Of a stretch of DNA of 64,000 nucleotides, positions 24,401 to 36,676 are shown piece by piece. The stretch lies in contig RCSZ01000006.1 of NCBI GenBank assembly GCA_014898425.1, forward strand, positions 2,604,001 through 2,668,000, given 5' to 3'. Numbering within the stretch: position 1 is the stretch's first letter; each line of letters begins with the position of its first letter. The position numbers and the translations under genes were made by a program. The DNA comes from Botryotinia globosa. Taxonomy: Eukaryota > Ascomycota > Leotiomycetes > Helotiales > Sclerotiniaceae. The notes under the pieces were generated by a model that was not told the DNA's origin, did no database searches, and was given only the letters and a program-made list of their open reading frames with translations.

Positions 24401-24998
24401 TGCTTATGGTCCCCCTGCTACGGTGTCTCCATCTCTAAGATCTGCAACTAGAGGCCTCATCACAACAGTCGTTAATGGCAATGATCTTGTCCCTCATCTT
24501 TCCCTCGGTTTGCTTCACGATCTTCAAGCAGTTGCTCTTGCTTTCAAGAACGACAACTCGGGTGCGAAAGGTGAGGTGAAGAGAAGGGTTTGGACGGGAA
24601 TGAGCAATTCATTTACTGAAAGATGGTATGGACGATCCGGACATGGAAATGATGAAGAAGAGGAAGATAAGTGGGCATATGCTGCACTCAAAGCGCTCCG
24701 AGCTTGTATGTTGAGCAATAAGCTGGTACCACCTGGAGAGGTTTTTGTGGTTGAGAGTATGGCTGTCTTGAAACGAAACGCTTTCACCAGGAAAAGTGAT
24801 ATGAGCGATGCACAAAATAACAGAGGGGAAGATGGATTGGGTAAACCAGCAACTAGAAGTTTATTAAAGTACGTGAGGGATGTAGAGAAGAGGTTCGGTG
24901 AAGTCAGATTTGGGGGAAGTATGCTGTTGGACCATAGTCCAGGAAGATATGAAAGCAGTTTGAGGGCATTGGGAAAGGGTGTCTTGGGTGTATCATGA
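21438..24998 (+). CDS. Large class 3 lipase (putative sn1-specific diacylglycerol lipase type)
   Basis: A single open frame of 1186 residues. The C-terminal third is an alpha/beta-hydrolase of the class 3 lipase type. VLTCRGTLGFEDVLADMTCD forms the first strand and oxyanion region. MCGHSLGGGVSTLLA carries the nucleophile serine at about residue 931. GNDLVPHLS holds the probable acid at about D1016. The long N-terminal part has a hydrophobic stretch at about 60-80 and 130-180 that may contact membrane. A low-complexity, phosphorylatable linker rich in S, P, K and R covers about 420-720 (LPPRPRPTWGDP). Such large fungal lipases are usually annotated as intracellular lipases; substrate specificity is unproven. 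No intron or lesion is seen. Confidence 0.88.
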   Translation: MSLKELEPQALEALDGGLPHEAEEIEGTEDNTVMHYERLPQIIQESTLLPSPIATAISLVTRSSSLYIRLGTFIGGLAIDSARVTTLTGLEVSRAIIEGILHRAGKDVANRSTGELGKLEAEGLLERSIANLHATITGISFAASTSFHFSSVALSSATDISQQLLGTLDSILGSTDSSRAIASIITLIRREFQNPATGVGGEKVSVGDLLLGVCGLALLQRWCRKLTDLECRENKYEEVLWDVVVLDDGRRADVVGMISGDSSEIQGDPSKLSFMNTRGGEMLETIEREEPSQVDDGEDKVESVLRQRLIKSLPSDASVSITTSTITTTIKTITVEVSGFEPPVFLPPPGVEILEEHAIRLENVDLITGGKQPEITPAPRYRVVYGIVGNRLRNTSVAEQELLQAIKKNVESDNSSADDEDSDGPSSVAYSKKPKATYADDGLLIQDEYSPVNLRRRTTGSRSKIPRLSLPGVLDEKCIVSTEMSSLVSDNLANQKKSRKPISPASPDDSSKQNFLKPISNNQISKRSKVDEITMEGQDKKTSFRQASKGRSSTKLSNLFNKDGSKEDSKPKLPPRPRPTWGDPTHASTVRSTSAHLSIPQKRPRNTAGSPTPLRGNQTPLTSENLDKIQPDLPRTPSRTSYYTVHEQRKDSMISQTDTYSIHSFDQGRPHSPATPRNRFIGQNNAMRLRSERGMTLENSLSTPKSHRRTHSNEESIFTLNTNNSEICLIPNFGREKGIFEGSEALDSLMRTGKIDGTFPKRHIIQNITRFVKFASASYGSNFLRVMGISDPSKRQELNAIHHLEHQSFSSHTQLPADTILLSSFVDPQGGTDSSGLTNTGIPMVHYVSLDHQSQAIVLTCRGTLGFEDVLADMTCDYDELVWRGKAYKVHKGIHASARRLLHGGGGRVMATIKAALEEFPDYGLVMCGHSLGGGVSTLLAIMVSEPAGYGTSFVTSYHPEHLSTSLDAIDNSSQILHLPPGRPIHVYAYGPPATVSPSLRSATRGLITTVVNGNDLVPHLSLGLLHDLQAVALAFKNDNSGAKGEVKRRVWTGMSNSFTERWYGRSGHGNDEEEEDKWAYAALKALRACMLSNKLVPPGEVFVVESMAVLKRNAFTRKSDMSDAQNNRGEDGLGKPATRSLLKYVRDVEKRFGEVRFGGSMLLDHSPGRYESSLRALGKGVLGVS

Positions 24999-25438
24999 AT
25001 CCTACACCACAGGATATCATTTTTTCTTAATATACAAAGTTACATTTCACAATTTAAGCTTCACTAAGGTTTCTGGTTGCATAAATATCATTTAGATCAA
25101 CAGGAATTTTGACAGCAAGACAAGCTGTTCAGAGGATGCACAAGTGCATCATGCAAAGTTGCTATCGGTGTTGCCATTCATCTCAATGATTCCACATAGA
25201 AATTATTAGCACGGCAAGAATTACGCGCGAGGTTTATTTATAGGAATGCTATAAAGTTTCCTTCTTCCATTCCATGCCACATAGCATTCCCGATCCACGT
25301 TGCATTCAATTACATTTTATGTTTCATTCCAACGCGTTTAAACATCACTTTTGTTCTAAGATTGTTGCTTCCTGGTAATTTACTCTACGCTAGTTGACTG
25401 AGTAGTTTCGACCAAATTCATAAAAACTTCTAGCCAAG
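24999..25438. other. Intergenic region
   Basis: 3' flank of the lipase gene and promoter of the carboxylesterase gene; nothing further recognised. Confidence 0.55.
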
Positions 25439-27218
25439 ATGGCTATGTTCATCATTCTCCTTGCCATCTCGGCATCTTTTGCTGCTGCAAGACAAGGATA
25501 TTTACCAGTAGTTGATTTGGGATATTCTGTCAATCAAGCTGCTATTGAAGTATGTTGCTGAGATCTTAATCGTGTCTTTCTCAAAGCTAACATTTCCACG
25601 ACAACTAGCCATGGAAGATACTATAACTTCTCAAACATTCGATATGGAGAAGCTCCTGTTGGCCCATTACGATTTTCCAGGCCAATACCTCCGCGAACTG
25701 CTAATCGAACTTTAAATACCGGTCAAGAAGCAAGATCATGCTACCGAGCACATCCTTATTGGTTAAAGACAGCACGGCAGTATATTAATAAGGTCCCGCT
25801 AAATGAGATAAAGCAAGAATGGTTCGATATCAACAATCCGCCTTTACATGATACTAGTCAATCAGAAGACTGTTTATTTTTGGATGTGATGGTACCTTCT
25901 ACGATTTTCGATAAAACTTCAAAGATTGAGACATGCGATGATGAACTTACTGCCCCCGTTCTAGTTTGGATTGATGGTGGTGGCTTCACTGGTGGATACA
26001 AGCATGAAACTAATCCTGCAGGTTTAATCGAGAATTCAATGGTGTTAAAGGAAGAGTTCGTCTATGTTTCTATAAATTACAGACTTGGTCTTTATGTTAG
26101 TATAATTATGATCGTTGATAAACTAAACATACTGATTTTATTAGGGCTTCCTAGGTGGACCACTTTTGAAAGCCGATGGAGATGCAAATGCAGGTCTACT
26201 CGATCAACGACTAGCTCTAGAATGGGTCCAGGAGTTCATTTACTTATTTGGAGGTGATAAGAACCGAGTCACTGTCATGGGTGAATCTGCCGGCGGTGGA
26301 TCTATACTACATCAAATAACTGCATATGGTGGAATGAGAGGTCCCCCGCCATTTCAACAAGCCATCCTACAAAGTCCGGGATTTCAGCCAAATCCAGGAA
26401 GTTATCAACAAGAACAAATCTCAAACTACGTCCTGAAAGACGCAAGTAGCTTTTCAAATAGATCGATTACAACTATTGATGATTTACGAACAGTGGATGC
26501 TCGGACATTGGCTAAAGTCAATGATTTTATCGTTGCAAATTCTCATTATGGCCTTTATACATTCGGCCCAACTGTCGATGGAACCTTTGTACCAGCACTC
26601 CCTGGTCAAGTTCTAGCGGATAAGAATTTCCACACATCTCTGGCATTGATGATAGGAGGAAATAACCAAGAAGGTGTTCTGTTCACTTCACCGTATATTT
26701 TGAACCAAGCAGACTATGTTGCCAATCTTAGATGGTTGTTTCCAAGGGCTCCCGAGTCGTCTATTTATGAGATTTTCGCCCTTTATCCCGACCAATTCGA
26801 TGGGAAATACGGTTATACGAGTGAAATGTTACGGGCAGCTGTTACTAGTGCCGAGTCCTGTTTTGCGTGCAACACGAGATACCTGAATGCTAAAGTTGGA
26901 AACAAGGCATACGTTTATTCATTTGATGTACCTCCAGCATTACACGCGGATGATGTTGCTTATACATTTTATAATGGCCCGGGCAGTGTCACATGGGATG
27001 GGAAGCCTGTATTTGGAGGTGCGGCACTCTCTCTTCAAGATTACATTGTTAATTTTGTGACTACTGGTACTCCGAACGGAAGAAGGGTTCCTGATTTTCC
27101 TCAATATGGCAGTGAATCGAATGTTTTGAGTATCAACTCTTCGTTCTTGGGAACTATCTCTGTTGATCCTTTGGTGAGGGGGCAATGTGAATGGTGGCAG
27201 AAAACGCTTTATTATTGA
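25439..27218 (+). CDS. Secreted type B carboxylesterase with unresolved first splice junction
   Basis: An ester-hydrolysing alpha/beta-hydrolase. The signal peptide MAMFIILLAISASFAAA is followed by VDLGYSVNQAAIE. The frame resumes at GRYYNFSNIRYGEAPVGPLRF (from 25613). The second intron, 26096-26144, joins YRLGLY to GFLGGPLLKADGDA. The nucleophile elbow is VTVMGESAGGGS, the oxyanion segment WIDGGGF; NNQEGVLF and LHADDVAYTF carry the likely acid and histidine. The protein would be about 570-580 residues, normal for the family. The first intron is the problem. The obvious GTATGT...CTAG pair (25550-25608, 59 nt) leaves the frame one base off. The only frame-preserving GT-AG pair I find is 25554-25586, an implausible 33 nt. 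So this may be a recently frameshifted gene, an unusual splice, or a sequencing error. It borders the AT desert. Confidence 0.75.
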
Positions 27219-27630
27219 TTACATTTGCCATTTCTCTCCATTTTTGACGCGCAACAAAAACCCTGAATCGAGAGACTCTCAGATTGAAAGCTGTTAGTGG
27301 CTTATAAGGATGTGTTATAGATAGGAAGCTTGAGTTACGCCGAAAGATTGTCGGATTTTGTATTAGTAGACTTGAATTTTAATGTATCAATCCTTTAGCT
27401 CTGTAATTCTTTGAGTTCATTCTTATTTTTTCAATACTACCTTTTTCATTCTGTACTATACATCCTCATTATTTGCAGATTCAGATTTGTCATTTCTATT
27501 TCGGCCCACAGAGATGTTTTCTCTCGAAGATCCCATCTCTTCCCGTCCGTTCCTAGTCTCCTGCCTATTTTATCCCTATGGAAATCCATAATAAGTCCAC
27601 TAAATCACTTATTAATATCTTATTAATTAA
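27219..27630. other. 3' flank and transition into the AT-rich block
   Basis: Pyrimidine-rich, AT-increasing sequence after the carboxylesterase. The switch to sequence with almost no G or C occurs sharply at about 27600-27650. Confidence 0.55.
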
Positions 27631-28261
27631 GAGATATATTGATGACTATAATATATATAATATGATTTTATATTATAATATTATATTATTATATAATAAT
27701 ATAATAATATCTTTTATTAAATTGATTTATAATTGAATAAAATGAAATGGAATTAAATAGAAGTATATGGAAGAATAATTAAATTTGATTAGTTGTAATT
27801 TCTTTTTATTATATGAAATGATTCTATAAGATTTAATTTAAATTGATCTTATTTATAAGTATAGAATGTATTAGAGTTTTATTATAAACTATATAAACCT
27901 AGAGTATTTTTCAAAGAAAATCTAGAAAAAGCAAGCAATTTCATTTTAATTTAATCTAACTCTAATAAATTGACTTCAATTTAAGTTTAATTATATATAT
28001 TCAATTTATTTCTAAAGCCTAAATTAACTAGATTTACTATTATTATTATTATAATAATATATAACCTTTAATAGACTATAAATCTAATTAATCTAAAATA
28101 ACTTTAAAAAAGAATTAGTTTAATCTAAGATTATATATTATATATATACAAGCTATTAAACTATCGAATATTATTTTATCGAATCAATTTATTCGAATTT
28201 ATATTAAATTTATTTATAATTCGTTTATAAATAAATCCTGAAGTTTATATTCCGAAAGCTA

Positions 28262-28425
28262 AATCTAATTGAGTGTCAGGGTACGGGTAAAGACTTATAT
28301 TATATCATAAGAATTCTAAATGCTATAAAAGATTGAGATCCTATTATAAGAAGTAAGATATATTAAAAATATATTAAGGGTTTATATCTAAAATATAAAG
28401 GTAATATAATTGATGTTGTAATAAT
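28262..28425 (+). repeat. Heavily RIP-mutated copy of a retroelement segment
   Basis: This segment aligns with 34965-35100. Shared landmarks include CTAAATGCTATAAAAG (here) against CTAAATGTTATAAAAG and the following TTATAAGAAGTA against TTATAGGAAGTA. The differences are mainly C-to-T and G-to-A. The two copies lie 6.7 kb apart in the same orientation, a spacing that fits two long terminal repeats of one element, although the element ends were not delimited. Confidence 0.6.
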
Positions 28426-31400
28426 ACTTTTTTTTAGGATTTGTTTATTTCAAATAAATTAAGGTATAGGCTAATTTTGTTATTTTTTGATAAAGTTATA
28501 AAGAATTGATTTAATAGGTTAGTTTATTATTATATTTAAATTAAATGGATAATGAAATTGATTAAATAAAAACCCAAAATCCTTTGAAATAATATTAGAA
28601 AATCCTAATTTCTATTATAGAATTAAAACAAACTGTTTTTAAAGTAGTAATCAATTGATGGATTTTCTTTAATCTATTTAATTTCTATTTAAAAGTTATT
28701 CCTAATATAGTAATATCTGAGGTTATAGGCTTTTTGAATTTAATTTATATAAGCGGGTTTGATTTATTCAGATATATTAAATGAAATGTAATAATTATTT
28801 TCTTTTAGTTTTAGAGATTCTCAACTGATTGCTATAACAATAGATAATACTTTTATTTGATATAATAATAGAAACTATATTTATTATAACAATCAAAAAT
28901 CTTTTTGAATTCCTATTGTTTAATTTCCTTATATATTTTGTTATATTTTTCGAGAATTCGATCTTGATTTCTATATAATTTGATAATATTAATAATATTT
29001 TAATTTGGTAATTTTAGTAAATAATAAAGTGGTTGAAGTAATGAATTATAAAATACCTAAAAAATCTTAAAATTGATTAAAAGTTATAATAAGTAGATCT
29101 ATTTATAGATTTTGAAGATTTTATAAAGGTTATTCTATTTATTGTTATTCTTTTTTATTAAGTGATTGATTTTTATATTCTTTGTATTAATCTATATCTT
29201 ATTATTTTTTTTATAAAGAAAAGTATTAATATAGTTTTTGTATTTTTAAATTGATTAAATTATAAATACTTTGAGTTTAATTAAAATAAAATCAAATCTA
29301 TTTGTAATCTTGTTGGTTTTGAGAAACTTTTGTTTCTTTTGATATAATAGATTTGATAGGATTGATATAAATAATTTAATTTCAAAGTGTAAATAGTAAT
29401 TATAATTGATAAAAAACGGGGATATATTGATAGTTTTTGATATAGTATTGTTTAATACAAATTCAATGAATAGAAATTAATCAAATTAATCATTTTGATA
29501 GAAGTTTATAAAAGTATAAAGGTATTGTTTGATTATAGTATTAATCTTTTTTATTTGATTGTTAAATTCAGAATAGAATAAAAAAGATTGTTTCAACGTA
29601 ATCGATAAATGTTTGAATAAATGTTTTTAGAATTCAAAGATAAATTGAAAATCTTTATCGAATATAATATTATCAAAAGTATTATACAAATAATAGATTT
29701 TTTTAATAAATCAATCTATAAACTTCTTTATAAATAGTTTTATAATTGATATAAAATATTGTATTTTAATCAAATAGTAGATAATTATAATAATATATTA
29801 ATATTTCTTTTTATAGTGTTTATTAATTGATAATAATATAATATAATTAATAGAAATACTGAATTAGAAGTGAAATAATATTAATAAAAATTCAAAGAAT
29901 TCAAATATAATAAAATAAAAGATTTTTATATAAAAACAAAGTTAGTAAGTTTATATAAATATCTTAATTTCCCTAGATATATTAGATTATCAATATATAT
30001 AAAAAATGAGATTGATAATTTTGATATAATCTAGATATTCAATTAATTTGATTGAATATATATAATATATAATCTATATATAAAATTTAATAAAAAAGGA
30101 AATAAAAAGATAGTTGTAATAAAAGATCTTATTATTTATTAATCTATAATCTTATAAAACTATTCGAAAATCCTGTTGAATATTTAATAATCAATAGTAG
30201 ATAAAAGGGTTTTGAAATATTATATATATAATTATAACTAATTTGAATAATATCTATATACTTTATTAATAAAATTATTAATTGATTTATTAATATTAGA
30301 AATAATTATATTTATTGAAGTTATAATCAGATCTAAATTATTATTCGTTTATTAAATAATATTCTTAAATATAATAATATTGAATATCTATTTTGAAAGG
30401 ATTATTTATAAACGGTTTTTGATTCGATTATTATTAGAATCGATATATACTGAATAGTTTTTAGTTTTATAATTCAAAATATTGAAGTAAATAGTTTTGT
30501 AATTGGATTGATATATAATACAGAAATTGAATTCTAATAAGAATTCAATCTATTTAATTTATTGTTGATTTAATATCTTTATTAATATAAAGTATTTGAG
30601 ATTCTTATAATTAATAATAATTTCGAATAATTTCTAAATATTATATAATTCCAGTCTCTATTTCTTTAATAATTTTATAATTACTAGAAGTTTTTTATTA
30701 TAGATTTTGTAATTGTATTTAATAATATTATATTTTGATAAAAAGTATATTATTGGATACAAATATCCCTTATTATTATATTACAAAAGAATACTATTTG
30801 CAATCCAATTGGAAATATCAATCTTGATAATTATATAGTAATAATAATCAAATATAATAAAAACTAAAATAAAATAAAAAAATTCTTTAATATTATCACA
30901 AAAACATCTTTCTATTTAGAATCCCAATTCTATACCCTTTCTTTTTTCAAAAAATAATTAAAAGATTTTATAATTTTGGAAAAATTACAAATGAAATATC
31001 AATAAAAATTAATAAATCCAAAGAAATACTAAAGGTTTTTGAATTTAATTAATGATTTCCAGTTAAATATAATATTGATTTTCTTCGGATTTATTTTTAT
31101 ACCTTCTAAAATAATAATTAAATTAAAATATTTAATTCTTTTTGTTTTGAATTTGTATTTATTGATATTAATTTATAATTTGATATCGATTAATTATTAG
31201 ATAATTTTGTGAATATATCCTCTATAATTTGTAATGTTTTTAGAATAAATCAAAATATTATCCAAATATATTATATAAATTCTATCCAAAAGATTAAAGA
31301 AAATATAATTGATATAATTGTAAAATAAGACTAATACATTACAAAATCCGAAAGATATTATTAATAATTCGAATAAATCAAAACAAATAATAAAAACAGT

Positions 31401-34400
31401 TTTCTATTTATAACCTTTTATGATTTATAATTTATTGAAAATAATAATAATATCAAACTTGATATAGATTTTAATATAATATAAAACATTAAGGGTTTTT
31501 TTAATTAATAATAAAAAATATCAATTTTTGATAATAATATTATTTAAATCTTAATAATCTTAATAGATCTAAATACTTTCTTTTAATTTAACAATTAGAA
31601 GGAGTAAAATAATCGATTAGAAACGAGATTTCTAAATAAATCTTTTATTCAGATTATTATTAAGTTATTTACAAATAATTCGAAATTTAATCAAAGATAT
31701 TAAATAGCTTTTATTATATAATAATTCCTTATTTAATATAACTTCAATTTTGTAATCTTATAAATATTATAGTAAAAATTCATTAACAAAAAAAGATAGA
31801 AATCTTGAGTATAGATTATAAAATTAGGAAGACAATTTATCTTGAATCTTTAATATAAAAAAAATAGATTGATTTGTTTTTTCTATAAACTTATTGATAT
31901 TATTATTTATTAAACTTTAATATAATTAAATAGAATTCTTAATTATTATATAATATAGATTATAAACCCTATACAATTCATTCCAAAACATTTTTGTAAT
32001 ATAAATATTATTATTTTTATAAAATTATATAAAACTATTAGCTATAAAAAACTTTATATTTTGTATTTCAAAACGGATATTTTATATAATATTAAGTAGC
32101 TTCTTTGAGGGATTCAATAATAATAATGATAATAAAGGTAAAATATTTTGATTCTATAATAATCTTTTATATTTTCTAGAATTAATAATAAATCGAATTA
32201 GAATTGATTTTAAAAATAAATAATTGGAAATTATCCTAACTCGAATATTTGTTTTATTATTGATATAATGAATATAATAAAAAAAATTGTTTTTATTATT
32301 TTCAAGGTTAATAATATCAGGGTTTTTTAGATATCTAAGGTTTTGATAGATTTAAGAATTACTAATTAATCTCAAAATAGCAAGAATTTAATTTTGAAGT
32401 TTTTATTGATAATATCTTCTATAAAAGCTAATTTCGAAATAAGCTTTTGTAGAAATGATTTAAAATTAATTAATATAATTTTGCTACTTTTTAGTAAAGT
32501 TATCTTAGGGTTATTAAATGTATCGAAAACAATAATTATCATAATATCAATAAAACAGTAATATCTCGAGTAATATATAAATACAAATTTAAATGTTATT
32601 ATCAATCAATTAATAGTGGGATTATAATATTGAAACTAAAGAAAACCAAAAATTATTGGATTTATAGTTGATAGGGTAGTAATATAAAACAAATTGATTT
32701 TCTAGTAGTTATTAATTCATATATCCAGGAGTATATATCAAAAAAAGATATTGAAAGACTTTTTATTAATTAGGAGTAGATAATAGATATAAGGGAAGAG
32801 GTATATAGATATTTAAAGCTTAAAAACGATTTTTTTGTTGATAAAGTTATAGCTTATGATTTTATTATTTATAAGGCTAATAAATAGAATAATTATATTA
32901 GATGTAAAGAAGATTTCTATTGAGATTTTAAAAGATTTGTTATTTATTATTTTAAAATATAAAGGATTCCTAAATATAACTAATCTTTTAATCTACAAAG
33001 ATAAATTTTCTATAAAAAACCTTAATTTATAACTATAAACTAAGGTTAATTTTTTAATATATCAAACTAAAGAATTGAGTTTCTATTTTTCTCTAAATAA
33101 ACAGATTCTTCAATATACCCTTTCAAATCAAGTTTTTGAGTAAGATTTAAAAGAATTAATAAAATATAGTATAATAATATAGCTGAAAAATGATTGATAA
33201 ATAAAAACAAATTTTAATATAAGGAGTTGACAATATTGTAATAGAATTTAGAGCTTTAATATTGATTGATTGTAGGAAAACGATTGATATAAAGATTATA
33301 TTCTATATTAATATTGATATTATACTTTGTATTATTAGTTTGTTTTTTATTATAATTGTTTTTAATATAATTAGATTTCTTATAATAAAAATAAAGGCTA
33401 AAATCAAAATATTATTTTCAAATATAATAAAATAGGAGATACTAATCTTATCAAATAATATCTAATTATATAAAGTTATTAGATGGTTTTGATATAAAGA
33501 GAGTTATAATTAAGGTTAGCTTTTTATTATAATATCTTGATTAATTATAATTGAAATTAATACTCTAATTATTATATTGATTATCAAAATGAGTTTTTTC
33601 TTTTAGATTATTATAAATACCTTATTATTAGATTATTTATATATTAATATTAATAATAAAAGGTTTATTAGAATAATTAATTAAAATATTAATCAATTTC
33701 TATAAAATCTTAAATTTGAAATTAGCAATTTGTTATTTAATAGTTTTTTTATATCTAATAACAAATTGCTTAAATTCAATAATAAAATTATTAAATAAAA
33801 TCTTTTTTATCTTACATTTATTATAATTTATAAAAATCTTTTGTAAAAAATTAAAATTTGATATTGTTTATTCAACTTTCCTTAGATATTTATTATAATA
33901 TACTATTTAAAAAACTAGAAATCGGAGTTGTATAAGTTATCTATAATTATATCGAAATATATTTGATTATTTGTATAAACCAAATTAGAAAATAAATTAA
34001 TAAGGAATATAATTCATTGAAATTCTAATTTGTTTTTGTAATCTGTGATTAAATAATAATTGACTATATTATAAAATACTATATATTAATCCTAATATTT
34101 TGTAATATTTTGTTTATTATTATTGAATTTCTTAGGGGAAGTAAAATATCTTTAATGGGATAGGGCTTTTGGGTTATTATAAATAATAATCTTTAATATT
34201 TCAAGTATATTTTGTAATTCAATAATCTATAATTAGGTTTTGTTAGTTTAGATATATACTATAGTAATTTGATTTTATAATGAAATTATAATTGTTTCAA
34301 TCAAAGTAAATATAGTTTAAATAACTACAAAATATATAGTATTTGAATTATCAAACAAATCTATAAATAAAGAAATATCAGTTTCAATAGAATCGATAAT

Positions 34401-34614
34401 ATAGTTTAAAAAAAGGAATTATAAGGATAGATTAAATATAGTCATTTAATTGATTATTTTTAAAATGTTTTTATAATTACAAAGTATTTTTGTAGAATTC
34501 TTAATAGTGAGTTAATATGAATATATTTTAATATAATTGAATAATTTTGCTAAAAAATGATAAAGTTATTTATAATAGATTAACAATAGATTTGATCAAT
34601 ATAATCGGATTATA

Positions 34615-35100
34615 ACTATGTGAACAAGGGAATTCACACATAGGGAATTCACTTCAAGGAAATGACCTCAATACAAAGGCTACTGTATTGAAAGGATTAA
34701 GCGAATACGAAAGAGATTAGCTCTTTCAGTAGTGCTTATATAAGGCCTACTACTTTCCCACTTAGCTAGCTCTTTAAATAGAATACAATTAGACATATAG
34801 GACCTACATTATGTGGGTGCTATGTCTTCCGTATCCTTCTCGAACCAACAATAACTCTAATGAGATTAAGATAATCAGAGTGATTAGAGTATAATTTAAA
34901 CAAATGTTTTGGAAATGAAGCTATGATAGCTTCTAAATAGATAATACAAATTATCAAAATAAAAGTAAAGATTTATATTGTATTATAAGGATTCTAAATG
35001 TTATAAAAGGTTAAGGCTTTATTATAGGAAGTAGAGTACACTAAGGGTATGCTAAGGGTTTGTGCCTAAGGCATGAAGGCAATGTAGTTGGCGCCGTGAC
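34615..35100 (+). mobile_element. Less-mutated retroelement fragment, LTR-like
   Basis: A GC islet inside the desert. It begins TATGTGAACAAGGGAATTC near 34618 and includes segments such as GCTTATATAAGGCCTACTAC (34734-34753), a promoter-like TATA context. It ends with GTAGTTGGCGCCGTGACA near 35088-35105; TGGCGCCG resembles a tRNA-type primer-binding site. The second half repeats 28262-28425. This looks like an LTR and adjacent leader of a full-size retroelement. The exact LTR ends and target duplication could not be set, and the family is not named. Confidence 0.5.
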
Positions 35101-35523
35101 ATTGAGCATATGAAATTAAGTTTTTAAATAATATATTTAAATTATATTGCTATTCAAAGTGAATAATATATTAATATTCTATATATAAAGATATTCTAGT
35201 TGATTTAATCTTTATTTCATATCAAATAAAATAAAGAGTTAATTTAAAAGATAACTAATCTATTCAATCCTTAATATTAAAATTGAATTTAAATCGATTT
35301 ATTTATTAAATATATTTAATTCTAAAATCAATTATATATATATAAATATAGATCAATATTAATTCATATCTAAAATTATTGATAGTATAAATTTCAAATC
35401 AATTCTTTTTAAAAATAGATCTAATTATATTAAATAAATTAATAAAACTAAACTCTTTTTTGAAATAAATAGTTTTATATTGTATATTAATAAAACAAAA
35501 GTATTATCAAATAAAAATCTATA

Positions 35524-35610
35524 TCCCTATATAACATATAGGATTTAAAACACAATTCATAACTGGAAGCTGATTGATCTAGAAAGTACGTAAGGTCTGT
35601 ACGGAAACAT
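35524..35610 (+). repeat. Single diverged copy of the 87-bp repeat
   Basis: Shares the motif order ATAGGATTTAAAACACAATT, then GATTGATCTAGAAAGTACGT, with the tandem copies at 37015-37265. It retains more G and C and is therefore closer to the unmutated ancestor. Confidence 0.55.
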
Positions 35611-35879
35611 TATAATATAATATTGGATTGAGGTTCAACAAAAGGGGATAAATGAATTTATAAAATGAGTTTAAATATTATAATCAGAATCCTTCAAAGG
35701 AGAGCTTTTCAATAGTGTTATTTTTATAATTTTATAATTAATGGCTGTAAATATAATAATTAAAGTTGTTAAAAAGCTATAATATTATTAAAAGTTATTA
35801 TTGTATATAGTTCTGATTGGGTTGAGTGATTATATAATATATTACCTCAAAATATATTGCTTCAAAACTTCAATATTCA

Positions 35880-36369
35880 ATTAATATCTTAATATAATTA
35901 ATATAATTAATTAATATAATAATATAATATAATTATATAAGTAAGATAATGAATATAATTAATATAATTAATATAATTAGATAATAATATAATTAATATA
36001 ATTAATATAATTTAAGTATAATTAAATATAATTAATATAATTAATATAATTAATATAATTAATATAATTAATATAATTAATATAATTAATATAATTAATA
36101 TAATTAATATAATTAATATAATAATATAATTAATATAATTACTATAATTAATATAATTAATATTAACTTAATATAATTAATATAATTAATATAATTAACT
36201 ATAATTAATATAATTAATATAATTAAGATAATTAATATAATAATATAATTAATATAATTAATATAATTAATATAATTACATAATTAATATAATTAATATA
36301 ATTAATATAATTAATATAATTAATATAATTAATATAATTAATATAATTAATATACTTAATATACTTAAT
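35880..36369 (+). repeat. AATTAATAT 9-bp tandem array
   Basis: About 490 bp of a 9-bp unit (AATTAATAT) with occasional 8-, 10- or variant-length units; 36030-36120 is almost perfect. It ends at the left target-site copy of the solo LTR. Confidence 0.9.
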
Positions 36370-36676
36370 TGTCAGGATATATATATAGTAGTAAGCTATT
36401 AGGTTCATGTGAGGACTATAAAACTAAAGCGGAGTTGTCTTAATGATTTAGTTATTGATAAAGATCTAAGAGGAAGTTGGAAGCGAGGCTTCCAACTTAT
36501 ACTTGAAAAACTAGCTAAAACGGCTAGTATAGCCGGTCACGTGCATAGAGGGTTCGTGCGTCCTTACAGTTCAATCCCTGATACTATGCCTTTTGAGGTC
36601 AGATTGCGTGCGTGGCGTAGTAGTAAAGCTTACGACTTCTATTAGTTCCATGCGTATTAGTTCCATGCACGTGACA
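36370..36676 (+). mobile_element. Solo LTR of the miniature LTR element, interrupted by a second element
   Basis: Begins TGTCAGGATATATATATAG and ends CATGCACGTGACA, flanked on both sides by TTAAT (36365-36369 and 36677-36681). Without the 161-bp insertion and its 5-bp duplicated target it is 141 bp, matching the 140-144 bp LTRs of the two complete copies at 41916 and 47016. It is the least RIP-mutated of the LTRs over much of its length. No interior region follows, so it is a solo LTR, presumably left by LTR-LTR recombination. Confidence 0.85.
36408..36568 (+). mobile_element. 161-bp TG...CA element nested in the solo LTR
   Basis: Begins TGTGAGGACTATAAAAC and ends GTGCGTCCTTACA, so the ends form an imperfect inverted repeat (TGTGAGGAC / TGTAAGGAC). 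A perfect 5-bp duplication GTTCA lies at 36403-36407 and 36569-36573. Removing the element plus one GTTCA restores the LTR sequence found uninterrupted at 47530-47550 (reverse strand). TATAAA sits 10 bp from the left end. The 5-bp duplication and TG...CA ends fit a solo LTR of another retroelement; a tiny DNA transposon with 5-bp duplication is the alternative. A second copy is at 59224-60200. Confidence 0.85.

Noticed and set aside
32372..32605. AT-rich frames in the desert (also 40198-40500, 44979-45191, 45564-45752, 48970-49158)
   Set aside because: Composition and residue use (I, L, K, N, F, Y) are those of random AT-rich DNA, and no motif is present.
36409..36645. Frame sharing the peptide DLRGSWKRGFQL with a frame at 59182-59394
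   Set aside because: The similarity is explained by two copies of the same 160-bp non-coding element; both frames run across element boundaries.
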